NCBI GenBank assembly: GCA_905250025.1
Contig: CAJNOJ010000285.1
Location: forward strand, 1-64,000
Reading direction: 5' to 3'
From: Adineta ricciae
Lineage: Eukaryota > Rotifera > Eurotatoria > Adinetida > Adinetidae
DNA length: 64,000 nt
Part shown: in pieces, positions 1 through 10,358 of the stretch
How the letters are laid out: each line of letters opens with the position of its first letter
Position numbering within the stretch: position 1 is the stretch's first letter
Notes under the pieces: model-generated
Told to the model about the DNA's origin: nothing
Database searches by the model: none
The model's input: the letters and a program-made list of their open reading frames with translations, nothing else
Program-made: the position numbers and the translations under genes

Positions 1-77
1 ACATATAAAGATAATTAGAGAAAATTGAACCGTGCCCTGACTAATGAGCAAATGAAAAGAACAATATAGAATGATCC

Positions 78-200
78 TTCGACGAAATGTGCTATCGACA
101 ATATATTCTGTCGACGAAATGCTCCTCTACAAAAAAAACTTTCGACAAAAAAAACGTTCGACAAAACTTCGTCGACAAAATGTCGTTCGACCAAAAACAT
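78..200. repeat. Degenerate TCGAC(A/G)AAA minisatellite
   Basis: About eight imperfect units of roughly 14-17 bp, each beginning TCGACAAAA, TCGACGAAA or a close variant, run head to tail. Short overlapping reading frames on both strands come from the repeat itself. No function is visible. Confidence 0.6.
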
Positions 201-319
201 GGTATTCACTTTCGAAGACTAAAATTCGCTTCATTTTGCTTGTATAAACAGTTAATGAAAACAGAAGGGTTATCTTTCCAAGTAAATAATCTCTTGAAGA
301 TAAATCATCTACAAAATCA

Positions 320-676
320 GTGAAATCGTCGGATATTACTGATCCAATGAGAATTAATAGTTTAAAAACGCTTAATACTTTAATTGATGCTCATGGATCA
401 TCAGACATTGGAAAGATCGCCAGAGATATGGAAAATTGGCTTAACGAATCATTTAGAAAACATCGAACTGTGCAAATTATTGAGCAATGTCAACATCAGT
501 GTTCTCAGACGATTTACCCAATGAAATATTTACAAATAAATCAAAGAAGATTAATCATTGACACAAAATGTGATGGAAAACAGAGGCCAGAGTACTTTTC
601 CCACATGATAACAAAGAAAAAGAGTAATGATTTATACCATGACCTGCAGAAAGTTTTCTCGTTAAGCCACCATTAA
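320..676 (+). CDS. Hypothetical ORF, weak support
   Basis: A 118-codon open frame that opens with GTG rather than ATG. The product is basic and polar with several Cys and His residues, no signal peptide, no membrane segment and no motif I recognise. It has no second copy in the window, so conservation cannot be judged. It may be an exon of a gene extending beyond the window or a chance frame. Nothing further is recognisable between 677 and 768. Confidence 0.2.
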   Translation: MKSSDITDPMRINSLKTLNTLIDAHGSSDIGKIARDMENWLNESFRKHRTVQIIEQCQHQCSQTIYPMKYLQINQRRLIIDTKCDGKQRPEYFSHMITKKKSNDLYHDLQKVFSLSHH

Positions 677-768
677 CCGCAATGTTAGCTGGTCTACCAA
701 ATCACTATGACTAGGCAGGATAGCTCTGATCGCATTACCTCATCCGCTTTCTAAATGGAGTAAAATAG

Positions 769-1232
769 CTATTTAAAATACGCTCGTTTTATTGTTTGAC
801 AAAAAAAAGAAGTTTCAGTTGCAATAAGCTCGAATAAATAAGAACTAAAACTAAATAATGTTTTCTCGAAAATGAAAACTTGGTCTTGTCTCAGCCGATA
901 GTAATAACCACCTGATTTTGCATATCCATCGGACTCAACGTGTCCAACTGATGCAAAACAAGTGCCAGTACGAGCCCAACCGGTAAGATCACCAGTTTCG
1001 AATCCTCCATTTGTGATTAAATTCATTCCATTGAAATAAACTTGAATATCATCAAGTAACCATTTACCAGGATCATGGCGAAAACCGAAAGACAATGTTG
1101 CTGATGAAGATGTTGCAGTCCAGTTATATGCATAACATGTGTATGTGGGATAATTCGATGATGATGGATTTATAGCAGAATATAATATTCCATTTGAACT
1201 TGCTTGAGGAACACATGGGGACAGAATTGTTG
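769..1232 (-). CDS. C-terminal exon: lectin/CBM-like 'NGGFETGDLTGW' domain
   Basis: An acceptor (TTTTAG) near 1233 opens an exon whose product contains WLLDDIQVYFNG, LITNGGFETGDLTGW and a Gly/Tyr-rich tail. This pattern is typical of secreted beta-sandwich carbohydrate-binding-like modules. Upstream, around 1425-1475, the same strand encodes a short Thr/Ser-rich stretch with a GT donor in phase 1. This looks like the linker between this exon and the Cys-rich exon at 1660-2007. The end of the domain (after RLRQDQ) departs from the expected pattern and runs into low-complexity Phe/Ser sequence before the stop at 769, so the 3' end may be damaged or spliced. The exact sugar specificity cannot be read. 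Confidence 0.5.
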
Positions 1233-1659
1233 CTAAAACAAATTTTGCAAAACTTGACGTTTTCAACATTATTATGTACATTGATACCATATTACGGTTT
1301 AACAAAAGGTATTTGAACATCGAACTATCTCAATCTAACCTTTCTTCATCATTTCATTTCTCTAATATATTAAAGAAACGAGCACTTCTCACAGAACGAC
1401 TAATGGCTGATGACTTTCTTCAGATCACTTACTATAGTACTTGTGGAGATTATTGTAGTTGGTATTGTCGATGTTAACGTTGTGAATGACTCTATGTTTC
1501 AAAAAATAACAAAAGATAAGAAAAAAAGGTAATGAATCGATGTATCATCCATCAAATTCGAAAGTTTTTAACAGAATTGACTCGAAAGTATAACTAGAAC
1601 TTCGTCAAATAATCAAGATATTCAATGACAAGAGCCAATTCTTTCTCAGTTCATACGAA

Positions 1660-2007
1660 CTAATCTATTGGAATTTGAGTTCTTGAAATGACGATCATCA
1701 GAATAGAATTCATTTGAGGAATAACAGTACTTGTCTGATAGGTCATATTGGTGAATAATTGACAAATGAATAATAATTTGTTAAAACTCGCTACTTGACA
1801 TAAGTTTTGAGCTAAACAAGCTATTTCACATTGAAGAACTGTTGATAGACCAACGGTTGACAATGGTAAACAAGTTGTATTAGCACATTGTAATTGAAAA
1901 TCTGTCATAGAAGACATATAAGACGAACGTGAATTTAGTGTCATCGCTTGTTCGACAAAGATACTTAAAAATGCATACAGAAATTTTATTGAAACGCTTT
2001 CATCCAT
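1660..2007 (-). CDS. Secreted Cys-rich (PAN/apple-like) module, copy 1, with lost splice donor
   Basis: The exon encodes a 115-residue product. It has an N-terminal hydrophobic signal peptide (about residues 1-22), then a Cys-rich block with the pattern C-x4-C ... C-x3-C ... C ... C, including CEIACLAQNLCQVASF. The Cys spacing resembles a small PAN/apple-type fold. Related modules are at 4913-5261 and 18136-18502, and both end in PxG|GTTAGT, a phase-1 donor. Here the donor reads ATTAGT, so the frame instead runs a few codons to a stop. The gene may therefore make only the secreted module, or be inactive, and would be cut off from the linker and lectin-like exon downstream. Sequence 2008-2540 contains no convincing gene. 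Confidence 0.55.
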   Translation of the reverse strand: MDESVSIKFLYAFLSIFVEQAMTLNSRSSYMSSMTDFQLQCANTTCLPLSTVGLSTVLQCEIACLAQNLCQVASFNKLLFICQLFTNMTYQTSTVIPQMNSILMIVISRTQIPID

Positions 2008-2544
2008 AATTGAAGCTAAAATAAGAATATAACACAGTTTATATAGTAGAATTAAAAATAGAAGAACATATTTCCGTTAATTTGATGTAGTTATTTCTTT
2101 CCTTTCATAGCATACAGCATCTCAATAAGTTCTTTTTTGCTTTTTAGTACTTTTCTTGAATCAATTCCAGTACTCAAAAATATCTACAAAAAAGATTTTG
2201 ATGTTTTGTATGACTTAACAGAAAAATCTATCGTAGGTCTTAGTTGGTATTGTATGAACTCTTTCATTTCAGATGAAAAATGTTATATACGTACACTACT
2301 AAATGACCCTCGAAAAGAAAGACTTTTTTATTAAATAATTGAGAGGAAACAAGTAAAAAAGAAAGAGAGAATATAATCAAAATTGATGACAAGGAAATAC
2401 TTGGAGAATGCTGAGTTGAAGAGTTTTTGGTAAAACTTAAATAAATTTATTGAAAAAAGTGTTTGAAAGTTATGATTACATCAGTTTGGGCATTTTTCTG
2501 AACAAAAAATCGAACAGATGCGACAAGTTCTTTCTAACAATTCT

Positions 2545-3105
2545 CTAGAATATCGAATGAGATGAGAAAAGAAACGTATACGTATATATTAATATTTCTC
2601 GATGGTTAGGATATCTCGTTACAAATGATTTATCAAGAGCTATACGGCGCTTATTATGAAGATAATATGCACATGAAAGTGAGATCTGATTGGAATCATT
2701 GGTGTCTTTAGCATTAAACATCTCTGAAACATATCCATCCAATAGTTTTAGATCATCAATCATTGCACAGGATGAAACATAATAGTATAAGAAATACCAG
2801 AATTCCATCATGTGTATATTCTAAGACAATACAATTTAATGGTGTACAATTAAATGTAAATTTATGAAAATGTTTCAATGCAGAATCATATTTATCATTT
2901 AAATACCATTCATATGCGGTTTTTGATAAAGGAGTGTTGGAACTCGGCTAATTCCAAGAAAGTGACAAGTCCAACTTGACAACGATCGAAATAATTTGAT
3001 CATTTCGGTAGTTTTAACACTTTTAACCTTATACAGCAATATATTGGCCTTGAAAATATGTTTCACTACCAAACGGATACGTCGCACAAACATGAACATT
3101 ATCAT
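2545..3105 (-). pseudogene. Decayed gene, copy 1 (possible ADP-ribosyltransferase relic)
   Basis: Coding-like pieces lie in different frames. One begins after an acceptor-like AATTAG near 2945 and includes TAYEWYLNDKYDSALKHF. Another (about 2580-2765) contains IDDLKLLDGYVSEMFNAK and SCAYYLHNKRR. The second piece is identical at the protein level to the copy at 5792-6091, which suggests either recent duplication or constraint. Copy 1 lacks the segment that in copy 2 encodes a VYRG motif. No single frame joins the pieces, so I treat it as degenerate. Identity as an ART-type enzyme is tentative and rests on the second copy. Confidence 0.3.
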
Positions 3106-3535
3106 TTAATCATCTATTCGTTCGTTTGTCTTATCAGTCGAATGTTTCTTTTTATTGATTATTCAATACAGTATATTCCAATTTATATTTGCTACACCGA
3201 TAACACATCATTTCTGTGTTCTTCCATATCAAATCTGGTATCCAATAAATTGTTTGAAAGAAGATTTTTTCCATTATGGAATTTCATTTATTGAATGTTT
3301 TCTCAAGATTTTAGTTAAACAGTTATTTCCAACTGCACTGATCTGGTTTACATTTATTTATCTATGAAATGGACATATGATTAGATAGAAACTCTATCCT
3401 TTCAACGATGGAATTTTCAATGGTACAATTTGATTTCGTTATGCGGAATGATAAATTCGAGAAAAACATTTTCATTTTATATTTATTCATGAAAAAAAAA
3501 CGAAATACATGAGAACGAACTTATTTTTTTCTATC

Positions 3536-3775
3536 TCATTCAAATTTTCTTGGACAACAATATTGTTTACCGTTTTCAGCAAATCTGCAAATACCACCTT
3601 TGCCTTCACATATGTTTTCGTCGTTTTCACAAGAAATTCGAAGTGCTGTACCGATTTCACACGGACTACATTGACAATTATGACATCCATTCTCATCTGG
3701 AATAACGAAACCATATTTACAATATCTTTTACAGAACAAGTCTTGACATCCTCTTGGTTTCTCTAATTGTCCCAC
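3536..3775 (-). pseudogene. Antistasin-like inhibitor, copy 1, truncated at the N at 3776
   Basis: This is the mature part of a secreted Cys-rich protein, nearly identical to the intact copy at 6803-7099 (differences such as ESK/EGK and AQN/AEN). The signal peptide is missing because the sequence switches to unrelated DNA at a single N at 3776, immediately before the VGQLEKPRG segment. The loss coincides with an assembly mark, so it may not be biological. Confidence 0.65.
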
Positions 3776-4245
3776 NAAATTGTCAAAATTTTTCTGTTTC
3801 GAATCAAAGTCTTTATCTTTGAACAATACTTCTCAAGTTGGTTCATATGAATAAAAAAATTCCATGTATCCACTAATCAATTAACAAAAATAATTCATGA
3901 GGTTAAATCAGAAAGAATTAATGTACTGGACGAATCAAATTACGTTTTATTTCTGATGTACATGAAATAATTTGTCTATCGTTTACTTAACTTCATTTCG
4001 TATCTGTAAATAGTTAAAGTATTTATGCTCGATGGTTTAGGCAGATACACACTCGAAAATGGTCGACAAAGTATAACTGTCGACGAATAAATCTTATATT
4101 TATCCATTATCTGGACGTCGTAGTAGAGACTATCTTTCCCCTTTCTCGTTCTCTCTCCCCATTTTACATCCTTTGCGTTTTCTTCGAATACACATATCAT
4201 TTCAGCTAAACCCTGTTTTTATCTTTATTTTCATTTGTATCAACA

Positions 4246-4401
4246 TGAGCGAAAGTGAAGGTTCACGAACGACTACTGAAGATTATGGTAAACCATCTGA
4301 ATCTGATACAATTCAGAAGTTAATTGAATTTTGTGGAGAAATGCGATCAAGCTCATCATTATGTTATTTTAGAACTCAAACCTTAGTCTCGAACGCTATC
4401 A
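4246..4401 (+). CDS. Possible first exon, unknown protein
   Basis: An ATG opens a polar frame beginning MSESEGSRTTTEDYGK, with a helical stretch IQKLIEFCGEM, and ends at a GT donor (ATCAG|GTATTA). No downstream exon is recognisable before the duplicated block resumes near 4590. The 3777-4590 stretch is unique DNA sitting between the two tandem copies. It is recorded as a possible exon only. Confidence 0.25.
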
Positions 4402-4912
4402 GGTATTAAAATCGAAATTCAAAAATACGAAGACAAAGGAAAAAAGTCTTGTTTAGTTCTTCATCAAAGATTTTCTTTGTTTTAGCTTCACATGGAATGT
4501 GATCAATTCAAAGGAGAAGTACAAAACATAGAATTCTGAATGTTTTTTTAGAAGCATTTGAACTGTTCAAGTGCTTCTAAAAAATTGTAGTTGACGTTGT
4601 TAATGTTGCTCCTGTTCCTGTTGATGTGATGAATGATTCTGTGTGCCAAATAAGAACAAAAGATAAGAGAAAAGTCAATTAGCATATTTATCATCCATCA
4701 AAACCGATAGTTTTTAGTTTAAAGTAGAGTTCATTCGAAAGAAACTAACTACAAATTCATCAACTAATCAGAAGAGTTTCGATTCTCAAATAAAACATGT
4801 TTCGTCATCAATGATTTTCTTCTTAATCAAAGTATCAAGAGACGCAGTTAAAAACTGTATGAACATTGAATTATAGGTGAAAAGAGATGTATCTAGTTTA
4901 AATTCATATGAA

Positions 4913-5261
4913 CTAACCTGTTGGAACCCGAGTTCGTGAAATGACGATCGTAAGAATATTATTTATTTGAGAAATGACAGTACTAGTTTGATATGTTATA
5001 TTAGTGAACAATTGACAAATTGATAATAAATTGTTAAAACTCGCAACTTGACATAAGTTTTGAGCTAAACAAGCTATTTCACATTGAAGAACTGTTGATA
5101 GACCAAACGGTTGACAATGGTAAACAAGTTGTATTAGCACATTGTAATTGAAAACCTGTCATAGAAGACATATAAGACGAACGTGAATTTAGTGGTATCG
5201 CTTGTGCGACAAAGATACTTAAAAATACACACAGAAATTTTATTGAAACGCCTTCATCCAT
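4913..5261 (-). pseudogene. Secreted Cys-rich (PAN/apple-like) module, copy 2, frameshifted
   Basis: This is a duplicate of the exon at 1660-2007: signal peptide followed by the Cys-rich block. A one-base gain in an A-run (CCAAAC here, CCAAC in copy 1, near 5104) shifts the frame after TTCLPLSTV, so the N-terminal half and the C-terminal half are open in different frames. The phase-1 donor (CAACAG|GTTAGT, near 4917) is intact, whereas copy 1 has lost it. A Thr-rich stretch at about 4590-4625 on the same strand corresponds to the linker exon. The indel lies in a homopolymer, so a base-calling error is possible. Confidence 0.6.
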
Positions 5262-5791
5262 AATTGAAGCTAAAATAAGAATATAACACAGTTTATATAG
5301 TAGAATTAAAAGTAGAAGAAAATATTTCCGTTAATTTGATGTCTTCTTTTCCTTTCATAGCATACAGTATCTCAATAAGTTCTTTTTTTGCTTTTTAGTA
5401 CTTTTCTTGAATGAAATTAAGTACTTAAAAATACCTACAAAAAAGATTTTGATGTTTTGTATGACTTAACAGAAAAATCTATCGTAGGTCTTAGTTGGTA
5501 CTGTATGAGCTCTTTCATTCAGATGAAAAATGTTATATACGTACATTAATAAATGATCCTCGAAAAGAAAGACTTTTTTATTAAATAATCGAGAGGAAAC
5601 AAGTAAAAAGAAAGAGAACATAATCAAAATTGATGACAAGGAAATACTTGGAGAATGTTGAGTTCAAGAGTTTTTGGTAAAACTCAAATTCATTTATTGA
5701 AAAAAGTGTGTCTGGAAGTTATGATTACATCAATTTGGTCATTTTTCTGAACAAAAACTCGAACAGATGACAGGTTCTTTCTAACAATTCT

Positions 5792-6355
5792 CTAGAACAT
5801 CGAATGAGATGAGAAAAGAAACGTATACGTATACATTAATATTTCTCGATGGTTAGGATATCTCGTTACAAATGATTTATCGAGAGCTATACGGCGCTTA
5901 TTATGAAGATAATATGCACATGAAAGTGAGATCTGATTGGAATCATTGGTGTCTTTAGCATTAAACATCTCTGAAACATATCCATCCAATAGTTTGAGAT
6001 CATCAATCATCGCGTACCACGATATACAGTAGACTGACCTTGACACCAAAGTTCTTCTAGTACTGGATGAAACATAATAGTATAAAGACAATACAATTTA
6101 ATGGTGTACAATTAAGTGTAGATTCATGAAAACATTTCAGTGCAGGATCATATTTATCATTTAAATACCATTCATATGCAGTTTTTGATAAACGAATGTT
6201 TGAACTCGGCTAATTCCAAGAAAGTGACAAGTCCAATTTGACAACGATCGATATAATTTGATCATTTCGGTAGTTTTAACACTTTGAACCTTATACATCA
6301 ATATATTGACCTTGAAAATATGTCTCACTACTAAACGGATACGTCGTAAAAACAT
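5792..6355 (-). pseudogene. Decayed gene, copy 2, with a VYRG-containing fragment
   Basis: This is the second copy of the 2545-3105 region. On the minus strand an acceptor-like AATTAG near 6232 precedes a piece with SKTAYEWYLNDKYDPALKCF. Around 6012-6073 a different frame reads HPVLEELWCQGQSTVYRGTR. The order 'Tyr/Leu-rich helix, ELW, TVYRG' is reminiscent of the first catalytic motif of arginine-specific ADP-ribosyltransferases of the R-S-E class. The following frame (IDDLKLLDGYVSEMFN onward) does not look like the rest of that fold. Frame breaks separate the parts, so this is probably a relic. Confidence 0.3.
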
Positions 6356-6802
6356 GGGTATTCATTTAATCATCGATTCGTCCGTTTGTCATATCGGTCG
6401 AATGTTTCTTTTTATTGATTATTCAATATAGTATACTCCAATTTATATTTGCTCCACCGATAACACATCTTTTCTGTGTTCTTCTATATCAAATCTGGTA
6501 TCCAATAAATTGTTTGAAAGAAGATTTTTTCTCCATTGTGGAATTTCATTTATTGAATATTTTCTTAAGATTTTAGTTAAACAGTTATTCACACTTCCAA
6601 TTGCACTGATCTGGTTTACATTTATTTATCTATCAAATGGGCATATGATTAGATAGAAACTCTTCTTTCAACGATGAAATTTTCAATGATACAATTTGAT
6701 TTCGTTATGCAGAATGATAAATTCAAGAAAAACATTTTCATTTTATATTTATTCATGAAAAGAAAAAGAAATATATGAGAAAAAACTTATTTTTTTTCTG
6801 TC

Positions 6803-7099
6803 TCATTCAGATTTTCTTGGACAACAATATTGTTTACCATTTTGAGCAAATCTGCAAATACCACCTTTGCTTTCACATATGTTTTCATCGTTTTCACAAG
6901 AAATTCGAAGTGCTGTACCGATTTCACACGGACTACATTGACAATTATGACATCCATTCTCATCTGGAATAACGAAACCATATTTACAATATCTTTTACA
7001 GAACAAGTCTTGACATCCTCTTGGTTTCTCTAATTGTCCCACGATTAAAATACTGCCATAACAAAATAATAATACGCATAACAACAGAAGCTTTGCCAT
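6803..7099 (-). CDS. Secreted antistasin-like Cys-rich protease inhibitor
   Basis: This is a single-exon gene for a 98-residue protein. The ATG at 7099 is chosen because it opens a clear signal peptide (MAKLLLLCVLLFCYGSILIV); the longer in-frame upstream extension is AT-rich leader. The mature part has an antistasin-type block, with C-x4-C-x3-C then GFVIPDENGC-x2-C-x-C-x2-C. A second disulphide-rich block ends in YCCPR, somewhat like a WAP/knottin core. The family typically blocks trypsin-like or clotting-type proteases outside the cell. The target here cannot be read. A near-identical copy, cut at its signal peptide, lies at 3536-3775. The gene lies downstream of, and on the same strand as, FEM1. 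Confidence 0.75.
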   Translation of the reverse strand: MAKLLLLCVLLFCYGSILIVGQLEKPRGCQDLFCKRYCKYGFVIPDENGCHNCQCSPCEIGTALRISCENDENICESKGGICRFAQNGKQYCCPRKSE

Positions 7100-7413
7100 G
7101 TTTCGACGATGATTGAAATATAAAATAGAATATGTATCCGAATATTTATATATATACGCGTCTTTTGATTCAAGTAAATATTTGTTTAGCAAGATTTTTT
7201 GCTATTGAGTGACACAGTGCGAAGAATATTAATTGTGTATTGAAATGAGAATATAGAAAATGTATTTCGAGTGCAAATCGAATTGAATTGCATATTGGTA
7301 TAGGATTCGATCCCTCGACCTAAACTTTGATCGAACGTTCTCAGACAAATATCTTTTGAGGATTATGTACAGATCAATACAAATTTTCAAATATTTGTTC
7401 GTTTTTAGTCTAT

Positions 7414-9447
7414 TTATTTATTATCATGTAATCTGACAAAAGCCGATAGATTCGAAGGAAGACAATTTCCGTAGTTGATTTTCGTTGAGACAATGATTTG
7501 AGCACATTGACATTTCAATGAAAGTTTTCGAGTAGGACAAAGAAGTTCTTTGATGGCTGAGTCTGATGCTAAATCTTGTGGTAACTCATTTCTAGCATTA
7601 ATACAATCAAGATGAGCTCCTTGATCGAGAAGTAATTCAATAATTGGTTTGGCAATATCAATATCAGAACACGTTGCGATTACATGCAATGGTTGAAATA
7701 AAAATAAATTTTTACTTCTTCCATTGACATTTGCACCCCATAGAATCATTAATTGAATAATTGAAAGAGTTGAGACGCTAAAACAAAAGAAAATAATTCT
7801 TCTCGAATATTGATTTGAAGAAAAGAAAGAAATGTACTTGAAAAAAGGTAACTCATGATTGGAAAAGTAATTTCCATAACGGTCAATATAATGAACCAGA
7901 AGACTATGTTCTATTTTATCAAGATGCATTGTTCGTCGTGCAATCGCAAACAGTGAACTTCGCTCATGACTTTTTGTTTTATCCGATTGAATCATCTATT
8001 AAATCGAGAAGAAGATTTTTTTTCGTATTGGACAATATCAAACAAACTTACGTAAACGATTGTGGCAAAAAAATCAAATATAAACTGTAAATTCATAAAG
8101 TATTCATCATCGTTAAGTAACCAATCCGTAATAATTTCAATCGAACTGATCGGTACACAACCTGTTTCGTTCCAGGTTTCAGTCAAATCCTTAATAAACT
8201 CCTGTAAATGGCATCGATGCCACCAAGAGAAATAATCTTGCTGAATAAAAGTGTTCAAAGCTATCTGATGAGCATGAACACGTAATAGAAGACAACGATG
8301 AAGCGATTGATTTTGTCGATAAACATCACATTGTCGATAGAGAAAATCTAATAAAGTATCAGTATCACCCAACCGAAGTAGAATGCGTTCAGTTGCAAGT
8401 AAACCATGAATACGTAAAGCATGGCTATTTTCTCGTATTGATAATAATTCTTTGAGGGTGTGACATTCACGACGATATTCATAAGCTTCGTGAAGAATCG
8501 GAGCTCTCTTTGATTCTTCTTCGTTTAAACCTTGTACAAAGTAATAAAACGCTTTTTGCTGCTTCTCCTCATCACCAATGATTGTATAATGACAAGCAAG
8601 TAAGACCAATTCTTCTTGAGCTTCTTGTAAAGGTAATCGCTCAAAAAGTAAATCAACAAATTCAGTTAAATTATGATGAGCCATTAACATCAACGGAGAA
8701 AATCCCAGTTTGTTTCTATGAATTTCTTCATGATAGATCAGAGTTCGAATGACTTCTGTATATCCTCCTCGAATGGCATAATCAAGAGCTGTTTGTCCGC
8801 GACGATCTCGATATTGAACATTACATCGTGTTGCTAAATAATTCATGATCATTTCGTTTCCTTGTTGACATGCAATGAAAAACGCTTGAGACTGAAACGT
8901 TTTTGCACGACCACGCTCAACAAGTTTCTTAACAAGATCAAGATTGTTTTTTTCACAAGCGATATCCAATGGATAATAATCACTTATAGGATCGACGTAA
9001 TTAATCATATCTGACGGTAAATCTTCACAGATCATTTTGTCAAGAATTACCTCGACACATTGAGGATGTTGAAGATTAACGGCTTTTATAAGAAGATTCT
9101 CTCCGACAAAATATTTTTGACGATAAAAATTCCATGACCAATATTTTTCATAGCAATAACAGAGATTTTTTGACGGGAGAAGATTATTCAGGTGTTCAGG
9201 ATTGTTTTCATCGATTGCTTGATGAATGGCATCCCATTGGTTTCGAATTTCTTGTCTGATTTGCCATTCTCCGTCTGACTCTTTACACGACTCGTTCTCG
9301 ACTTTGTTATAAAATTCCAATAAGTGATTTGTGCGGTTTTGTTCTTCGAAAGATAATCATCAATAATCTGTTCATATTTGTTCAAATTCTTTTACCTGAA
9401 TGTAAATGTATTCCATTTTTGCATTGTTTATGTTGATTCGTGGCCAT
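7414..9447 (-). CDS. fem1: FEM1 homologue, ankyrin-repeat substrate receptor
   Basis: Four exons give an unbroken 621-residue protein: 9396-9447, 8052-9343, 7838-7995 and 7414-7777. Introns are 52-60 bp and all junction phases agree. The start MATNQHKQC is chosen because only that ATG gives the phase-1 donor (TTCAG|GTAAA) matching exon 2. Ankyrin repeats occupy roughly residues 70-260 (GQTALDYAIRGGYTEVIRTL). A FEM1-type middle region follows (HEAYEYRRECHTLKEL, SHALRIHGLLATERIL), then C-terminal ankyrin repeats (ILWGANVN, LLLDQGAHLDCIN) and the diagnostic LSLKC ... INYGNCLP end. FEM1 proteins are substrate receptors of CUL2 ubiquitin ligases that recognise C-terminal degrons. Length is close to the roughly 625 residues of vertebrate FEM1B. 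A 5' fragment is repeated at 11819-12228. Confidence 0.88.
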
Positions 9448-9793
9448 GCGACTTTTTCTTCAGAAAATATTTTTTTAATCGATACTTTTGTATGTGATGC
9501 AAAAAATAACGTCGTAATAGTTGGTATGAATAATTTTCATCTATCGTTCTTTCATGTGAGTCATTAGACACAGTGATAATTGCACAACGAGAGAAAAAAG
9601 TTTTCATTTCAATACACATGGATGATTAAAGAGGAAAATTTCGTGATTATTTTCGAAATACTGCGATAAGATGAGGGTGAAGACATCTCTTTTATAACGT
9701 CATCCGTACGTGTTCATTTCCACATTGTGTTTTGTGGAACAAAAGTTTTCGACTAATATTATATTTCTCATTAGTGTTCATTAACTATATCAA

Positions 9794-10358
9794 TTACTGA
9801 TATAAAATAAAAGAAATATTGTCGATCGCACCATTACCATATGTGCCACTCATGCGAGTAAACTTAACGAATCTCGGAAAAGAACGTGTACCAAAGGGAA
9901 AAAATCCATTGACTTGTCGATAAAGAAGTAAAGATATGTTGGCACGATCTGATACTAAAGCTGGCCCAATAGTAGTTATATTCCCCACTATTTGATCGAA
10001 TCCATCAAAAAACATCACTGAAGTTTAAGCGTTATCATCTTGACTGCTATAGCCACCAATCCAAGTTGAATATGATTGAGTGATTATTTCATTATAATCC
10101 CAATTAGTTGGACTTACAACACTATGATCGGATGTATACGGACCAGTTTCTGCATCACCAGCGATTATCGAATTTCTTTGAAGTACTTTTACAAAGATGA
10201 GTTATTCGAGATTTTGCATACATCTATGATGCGTAACTGATGGAAATGAGTGAGCATTGTGGATCAATACATTGGTATCGAGTATTGTGAATCATTCTTA
10301 GTGATAGTGATAATCGTTTAACAATAATCAAAAGAAACGACAAAATAATAGATTTCAT
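9794..10358 (-). pseudogene. Broken secreted lectin-like gene with Cys-module start
   Basis: The ATG at 10358 opens a signal peptide (MKSIILSFLLIIVKRLS) followed by NTRYQCIDPQCSLISIS. That start closely resembles the one at 57499-57690. The frame then stops. Downstream, about 10030-10195, the strand encodes NSIIAGDAETG ... VVSPTNWDYNE ... TWIGGYSSQDDNA. After an in-frame TAA (complement of 10025-10027) it continues with MFFDGFDQIVGNITTIGP ... GNGAIDNISFILYQ. The 'IIAGDAETG' start and 'GAIDNISF' end are hallmarks of a secreted beta-sandwich carbohydrate-binding-like domain. At least two stops make it inactive as written. The stretch 9448-9793 contains only short frames. Confidence 0.55.

Noticed and set aside
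2137..2334. 65-codon frame on the + strand
   Set aside because: The duplicate at about 5385-5585 has small indels that break the frame, so coding constraint is unlikely.
3058..3367. Overlapping hydrophobic frames on the + strand
   Set aside because: The duplicate at 6360-6660 has a two-base insertion and other changes that disrupt the frame; the hydrophobicity follows from AT-rich composition.
7290..7320. B-box-like GGATTCGATCCC
   Set aside because: The flanking bases do not form a T-arm and no D-arm or anticodon arm lies at the right distance.
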